DNA of 27,665 nt, from the NCBI GenBank assembly GCA_942492445.1, contig CALOEW010000005.1:1-27665 (forward strand). Reading direction: 5' to 3'. The translations under genes were made by a program, and so were the position numbers. This document shows positions 23,709 to 27,665 of the stretch, one piece after another. Below the pieces are notes generated by a model. It was given only the letters and a program-made list of their open reading frames with translations. It was not told the origin of the DNA and made no database searches. Position 1 is the stretch's first letter. Every line of letters starts with the position of its first letter. The DNA comes from NORP240 sp942492445 (lineage in GTDB: Bacteria; Pseudomonadota; Gammaproteobacteria; Pseudomonadales; Pseudohongiellaceae).

Positions 23709-24647
23709 GGGTCTGCACACTGACACCGGCGGCGGTGTCAGTGATTACACAAAGGTCAGGGAAATCCTGATTGATTTCCTTGCCGGACCGGAACCTGAAC
23801 CGCGGCGGGTCTTTCATGGCCGCGGCCACCGGTATCCTGGGCTGGAGCACGTCGTTGTCGACTGGTACCCCCCCGTTCTTTTATTGACCTGCTACCGTGA
23901 AGCCGGCGATCTGGAACCATTGCTCCTACAAGTTCCGCCGGCCGATTACCTGGGGCAGATCAAGTCTCTGGTGGTGCAGCGACGCCGGCGGCGGAAGATT
24001 GTCTCGGAGGTGCTCTGGGGTGACCCCGTCGATTCCTGTGTGGTAACGGAAAGAGGCCTGCGATATGAAGTGCGGCCTGGTGTGAATCGCAATGCCGGCC
24101 TGTTCCTGGATACGCAACCGTTAAGAGAGTGGTTGCGGACACACAGTGGCAACAGGAACGTGCTTAATCTGTTCGCCTACACCTGTTCACTGTCGGTTGC
24201 GGCCCTGGCCGGTGACGCCAGCCAGGTGGTCAATGTGGACATGAGCGGCCCCAGTATTCAGTGGGGACTGCGCAATCACCTGCTGAACGGCCAGGATCTC
24301 AACGGGGTAAAGTCCTGCCTCACAATCTCTTCACAAGTTGGGGGCGAATCCGACAGTTGGGCCGTTATGACCTGGTTATTGTCGACCCTCCCACACGGCA
24401 ACGGGGCAGTTTCGATGCGGAGAAAAACTATCCGGCGGTGATCAGACGGCTTCCAAAGCTGGTTAATCCAGGAGCCGATGTCATCGCCACGCTTAACAGT
24501 CCTTTTCTTGGTCCTGATTTTTTGATTGAACAGTTCGAAAAGTATGCTCCCGACCTGAAATTGGCAGAATTTCTGCCGGTGGCACCGGAGTTTGCGGACA
24601 AATACCCCGACCGGGGATTGAAAATCTGCCACTTCACGCAGACCTGA
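23680..24647 (+). pseudogene. RlmI/RlmK-like SAM-dependent rRNA methyltransferase, frameshifted
   Basis: The N-terminal part (to about 24312) includes NRNAGLFLDTQPLREWLRTH and the SAM-binding motif NLFAYTCSLSVAALAG...VNVDMS. The C-terminal part continues in the +1 frame as LPHNLFTSWGRIRQLGRYDLVIVDPPT, ending DKYPDRGLKICHFTQT at 24647. The join falls at gtaaagtcctgcct (24307-24320). Restoring one T (aagttcctg) gives GVKFLPHNLF, exactly the expected family sequence. Members methylate 23S rRNA cytosine or guanine. The start is uncertain: ATG 23680 or ATG 23671. It is either a true pseudogene or a one-base sequencing error. Confidence 0.75.
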
Positions 24648-24738
24648 GGCCAAAGCTGCACTGGACCTGCCCCGCTTTTCGGAGGACGGCAACCGAGCCT
24701 GTGACCCGATATCGTATTACTCTGGTCTTCAGAAGGGT

Positions 24739-25477
24739 TCAACGCCACGTGTCATCAAATCCCTGTGAGTAACTGAGAAATTCATCGACACTTTCTATCT
24801 GGTCCTGGATCTGTCTGGCCAGGCCGAGAGTAAAATCCCGTGGATGAATGCTGATCCGCAACGGCGTCATGGTGGCTCTGGCACGCAGCTCGTTCATCCG
24901 GTTCCATGAGTAGAGAATCGGAATTCTCAGCAGGCAGTCTGCCTCGTAACCGGTAAGGGGCAGGCTGGCAGAACGGTTGTCGCTTGACCGATAGATGCCG
25001 GACAGGCTTTCGTATATCTGAAATGGCAACCGATGGAGTTCGGTACTGCGAATTCTACCCATGGCCCAGGCAGGGGGAACGTAAACCGAAGGGGCTTCGA
25101 ATCCTTGCTCGATGAACCACTCAAAACAGCGCGTGATCAGACAGGCTATTTCCGCTTCACAGAGGGAAAGGTGTTCCGCCACCATGCGGGACAGTAACAG
25201 TCCGTGAAGTTTGTGCTGCAATGTAACCCGTTGCTCCACCCGATGGCGCCAGCCATGACCGGCGAGCAGGAGACCAGCCCGTTGCCGGTCCCTCAGCCAG
25301 TCGGTCTGCTCTTCGCGCCAGTGTCTGCCGGGTACGACCAGGGCGGTGACCGGGGCTACGCCCCATGTCCGCAGTTGTTCCAGAATTGCGCTGGTTTGGG
25401 TCCGTGGTTTCCGGCATCGCATCGTGCTTCACGGAGACGATGCGCTCGCAACGGACTCCGGTACCTATTGGCGCCAC
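24739..25477 (-). pseudogene. Polysaccharide deacetylase-family protein, frameshifted near its N terminus
   Basis: The main frame covers residues from QTSAILEQLRTWGVAPVTALVVPGRHW through LLLAGHGWRHRVEQR (the HGWxH zinc motif) to LRISIHPRDF (the HP motif) and the C terminus at 24739. The expected start, ERIVSVKHDAMPET with the catalytic Asp motif, lies in another frame, beginning at GTG 25477. The shift falls at a GGG run near 25398-25400. Removing one base joins ...PETTD to QTSAILEQL. Relatives remove acetyl groups from cell-wall or surface polysaccharide. It follows the glycosyltransferase by about 20 nt. Confidence 0.72.
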
Positions 25478-25497
25478 TGTCGACGCCTGATTCCGGA

Positions 25498-26669
25498 TCA
25501 GCCATTATCAGGCGCGGCCAGCAATTCCCGCCACCCTCGCACGGCCTCCTGGTGCGTGACAAGGAACTTCTTTCCGGCCCAGCTGAGCCTTGTACTGCCG
25601 AAGTCTCGGGTCCAGTGCGGCAATCCGCATCAATGCCTGTGCCAGAGATTCATCCTGCCGGAAACTGTAAAGTCCACGGCACAGGTTCTGCTAGGGGAAA
25701 GGATCCCACCTCGCCCGATACCAGTACCAGTCGCTGTCGCACCATGGCTTCCAGAGCGACGGTACCGAATGCCTCCAGGTGTGAGGGAAGAACCACCAGG
25801 TCATGTGCGTCGATCTGGTTCACCATGGTGGTACGCTGGAGCAAGCCCAGGTAATCCAGGTTGGGCAAGGTAGCGGCTTCGGCTTCGATTACCCGCCGCA
25901 GTGGGCCGTCTCCGGCAATCGTGAAGTTAAGGTGCGGTAACTGTCGGGCCGCTTCCAGAATGGCGGTGACGTTTTTTTCCGGCGCCAGTCGCCCCCCGTA
26001 AAAGATACTCCCCAGCTGCTCACGTGGTTTTGACACCGGATGGTCGAGAAACAGGCTGTCGAGTGGCGTCCCCATCAACGAGACGCTGGTACTGCTCAAC
26101 TGGCGGGCTGGTTCCAGCATGTTGTGGCTGTTGACAACGACATTGCTGGCGCGATGAAACAGGATCCTGTTCTGTGACTCCATGCAGGTCCGGGTAATCC
26201 AGCCAAGCATGGCTCCCCAGTACATCTGGCATAGGGCTTCAATGTGTGTGTGATACCCGGCGATCAGTTTCAGGTTGTAGCGATGGGAGAGATAGACGCC
26301 GTACATGCCGAAAGGACCGTTTGTTGCCGACACGAGCACATTGGGGTTCAGCTCTCGGATCCGGGTATTGATTCTGGATGGCACTGGAAAGAATACATTC
26401 TGGGTGGAATCCCCGGGTAACGGAATATGAAACCGACCGGATGCCAGATCGCCGTCTTCGGCATTCGGTGTCAGCAGGGAAATGGATTCAACGTGCGCAT
26501 CCAGGTGCTTGACCAGGTCGCGATAGTAGGCATCCACACCATTGCGATACTGAAGTGCGTCGGACAGCACCACAACCCGCAATCCGTTAGGGAGGACGTT
26601 ACCGACCAGGTCGGGCAGGTGTCCGTTCTCAGAGATTTCAGACATTTTTCCGGAAACCGTGTTCATCAT
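25498..26669 (-). pseudogene. GT4-type glycosyltransferase with two C-terminal frameshifts
   Basis: The main frame from 26669 has the GT-B fold: a Rossmann N-terminal half with GLRVVVLSDALQYRNGVDAYYRDLV, then FYGGRLAPEKNVTAILEAARQL, IAGDGPLRR, and the EX7E motif SHLEAFGTVALEAM. Frame one stops at 25650. The family ending (RQDESLAQALMRIAALDPRLRQYKAQLGRK, then FLVTHQEAVRGWRELLAAPDNG) continues in two other frames. Shifts fall near 25658-25664 (TTTCC run) and 25568-25573 (AAA run), and the stop is at 25498. It would transfer a sugar from a nucleotide or lipid donor for surface glycan or glycolipid synthesis. Start ATG 26669 lacks a strong ribosome site. Confidence 0.78.
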
Positions 26670-26702
26670 GGCAGCTCATTACAAGTCTGGATAAAATACG
26701 GA

Positions 26703-27665
26703 TCAGACATTCAAATACTCGTAGTACCAGGGGAACCGCTGTCGAAAATACAGCGAGGACTCCCCGGGAGAGGGATCGATCGGCCTGGTCCTGGTGGTAT
26801 ATCGCCTGGCGTCATCGGTCAGGGAGGCAAGTCGCTTCCGATAGTCAGGTGGCAGGTGCATCCCGAAGTGAAGATAGATTCTGAGCACGCAGTTTTCCAT
26901 GTCCACCCTGAGTTCATCCATTTGAACAGGATTTCCCAATCGGCATGCCAGTGTGTGAGCAGGTGGTGGTAGTAATCCTGCATCATGCGGACCAGGCGAT
27001 CAGGAAGGTCGCCATTGTTGAGGTCAAGCCCGAAAAAGCGCGCGCCCGACTGCAAAGAGCCGATGAGTGAGGGAACCGCTTTCCCGGGATCCCGCATGCA
27101 GACAACGAAGCGGGCATCAGGAAAGGTTTTCTGCAAAGTCAGAACCCAGGAGGCAAAGGCGGCGTTCTTGGCCAGGTAACACTTTTCCTGGCCGTGGAAG
27201 TAAAGGTGTTTCTGCAGGCAGGCCTTGTAGAAATCCATGATACGCCGCCGGTCCGGGTCAGGCATCCCCCAGTCCAGACGAGACAGGTTCCAGATGTGCT
27301 CGGATTCCGTAAACGGCAGAAACAGAATGAAGCAGGACATCATGGGTAGCAATAGCAGGTAGTCTTCTTCGGCAGCCAGCAGTGAAACGTCATGAATCCC
27401 TTCGAGTCCGCTGAAGAGTTTCTGTTCCAGGCAACCTGCAAGACGACCGCAGGGTCTGCCTACGAGGCGGTCCAGTCGGGAAATCAGTCTCCAGAAAAAA
27501 CGCTGGGAAATGGAGGGAGCAAGGAACACTTCCCAGGTAGTGACCGTGGTGAATGACCTGTCGTCGGCGGCCAGGGTCCGGTGCAGAACTGTGGTGCCGC
27601 TTCGCGGCACTCCGAGTATGAATACCGGTTGCCTGATGGCTACCCGGCGATAACCGCGGAACAAT
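26703..27665 (-). pseudogene. Sulfotransferase-family protein, partial at right edge, frameshifted
   Basis: The N-terminal frame runs to the right edge of the window and carries RQPVFILGVPRSGTTVLHRTLA, the 5'-phosphosulfate (PAPS) loop. Further on are KCYLAKNAAFASWVLTLQKTFPDARFVVCMRDPGKAVPSL, the 3'-phosphate region, and ending HADWEIL. A change of frame near 26928-26934 gives PVQMDELRVDMENCVLRIYLHFGMHLPPDYRKRLASL, the usual C-terminal helix, with stop at 26703. Adding one base restores DWEI-PVQMDEL. Known relatives sulfate sugars or peptides using PAPS. Together with the next two genes it suggests modification of a surface glycan. Confidence 0.75.

Overview
The window looks like chromosomal DNA of a free-living, probably marine or aquatic, gammaproteobacterium. 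This is inferred from moderate-to-high GC, the gene families present (VOC, DUF1499, DUF4345, DUF4097, DUF3365, LLM oxidoreductase), dispersed REP-like palindromes and intact Shine-Dalgarno sites. No rRNA, tRNA, CRISPR array or complete insertion sequence was seen. Genus cannot be fixed from the sequence.

Layout. 1-2.4 kb (+): the end of a VOC-family gene, two small membrane proteins and a Tat-exported haloacid-dehalogenase-like protein. REP-like palindromes follow the second membrane protein and the dehalogenase. 2.6-3.1 kb (-): a small 2OG-Fe(II) oxygenase, then a decayed interspersed repeat. 3.3-4.3 kb (+): an LLM flavin-dependent oxidoreductase. 4.6-7.4 kb (+): a surface-stress-type operon of ECF sigma factor, membrane anti-sigma-like protein with HEAT-like repeats, and a secreted DUF4097 beta-solenoid. 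7.5-8.0 kb (-): an unknown membrane protein. 8.3-14.5 kb (-): a complete second-type (N-ATPase) F1Fo operon in the order atpD-C-Q-B-E-F-A-G, tightly overlapped. 14.6-15.4 kb (-): a secreted double-VOC protein. 15.6-18.9 kb (+): an ICMT-like membrane methyltransferase, a DUF1499 membrane protein, threonine synthase and a short selenoprotein. 19-21.8 kb (-): a large secreted protein, a flavodoxin-fold quinone reductase and a haem-binding DUF3365 lipoprotein. 21.8-22.57 kb holds no convincing gene but contains an intrinsic terminator. 22.57-23.7 kb (+): a 29-residue membrane peptide and a secreted Met/Gln-repeat protein. 23.7-24.6 kb (+): an rRNA-methyltransferase-like gene. 24.7-27.7 kb (-): sulfotransferase, glycosyltransferase and polysaccharide deacetylase, a surface-glycan cluster. 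These last four genes are all interrupted by single-base frameshifts.

Most interesting points. (1) At 18703-18927 there is a SelW-like (Rdx family) selenoprotein whose in-frame TGA forms the U of a CGAU redox motif. A bacterial-SECIS-like hairpin lies at the expected distance, and ordinary gene calling would miss the gene. (2) The N-ATPase operon has no atpR. Its c subunit has Met in place of the helix-1 Gln/Glu ion ligand, and its alpha subunit has a degenerate P-loop (GDDGLGRS). (3) Five single-base frameshifts cluster in the last 3.3 kb, which means either assembly error or decay of a glycan locus. (4) The DUF4097 and Met-rich proteins carry conspicuous internal repeats.
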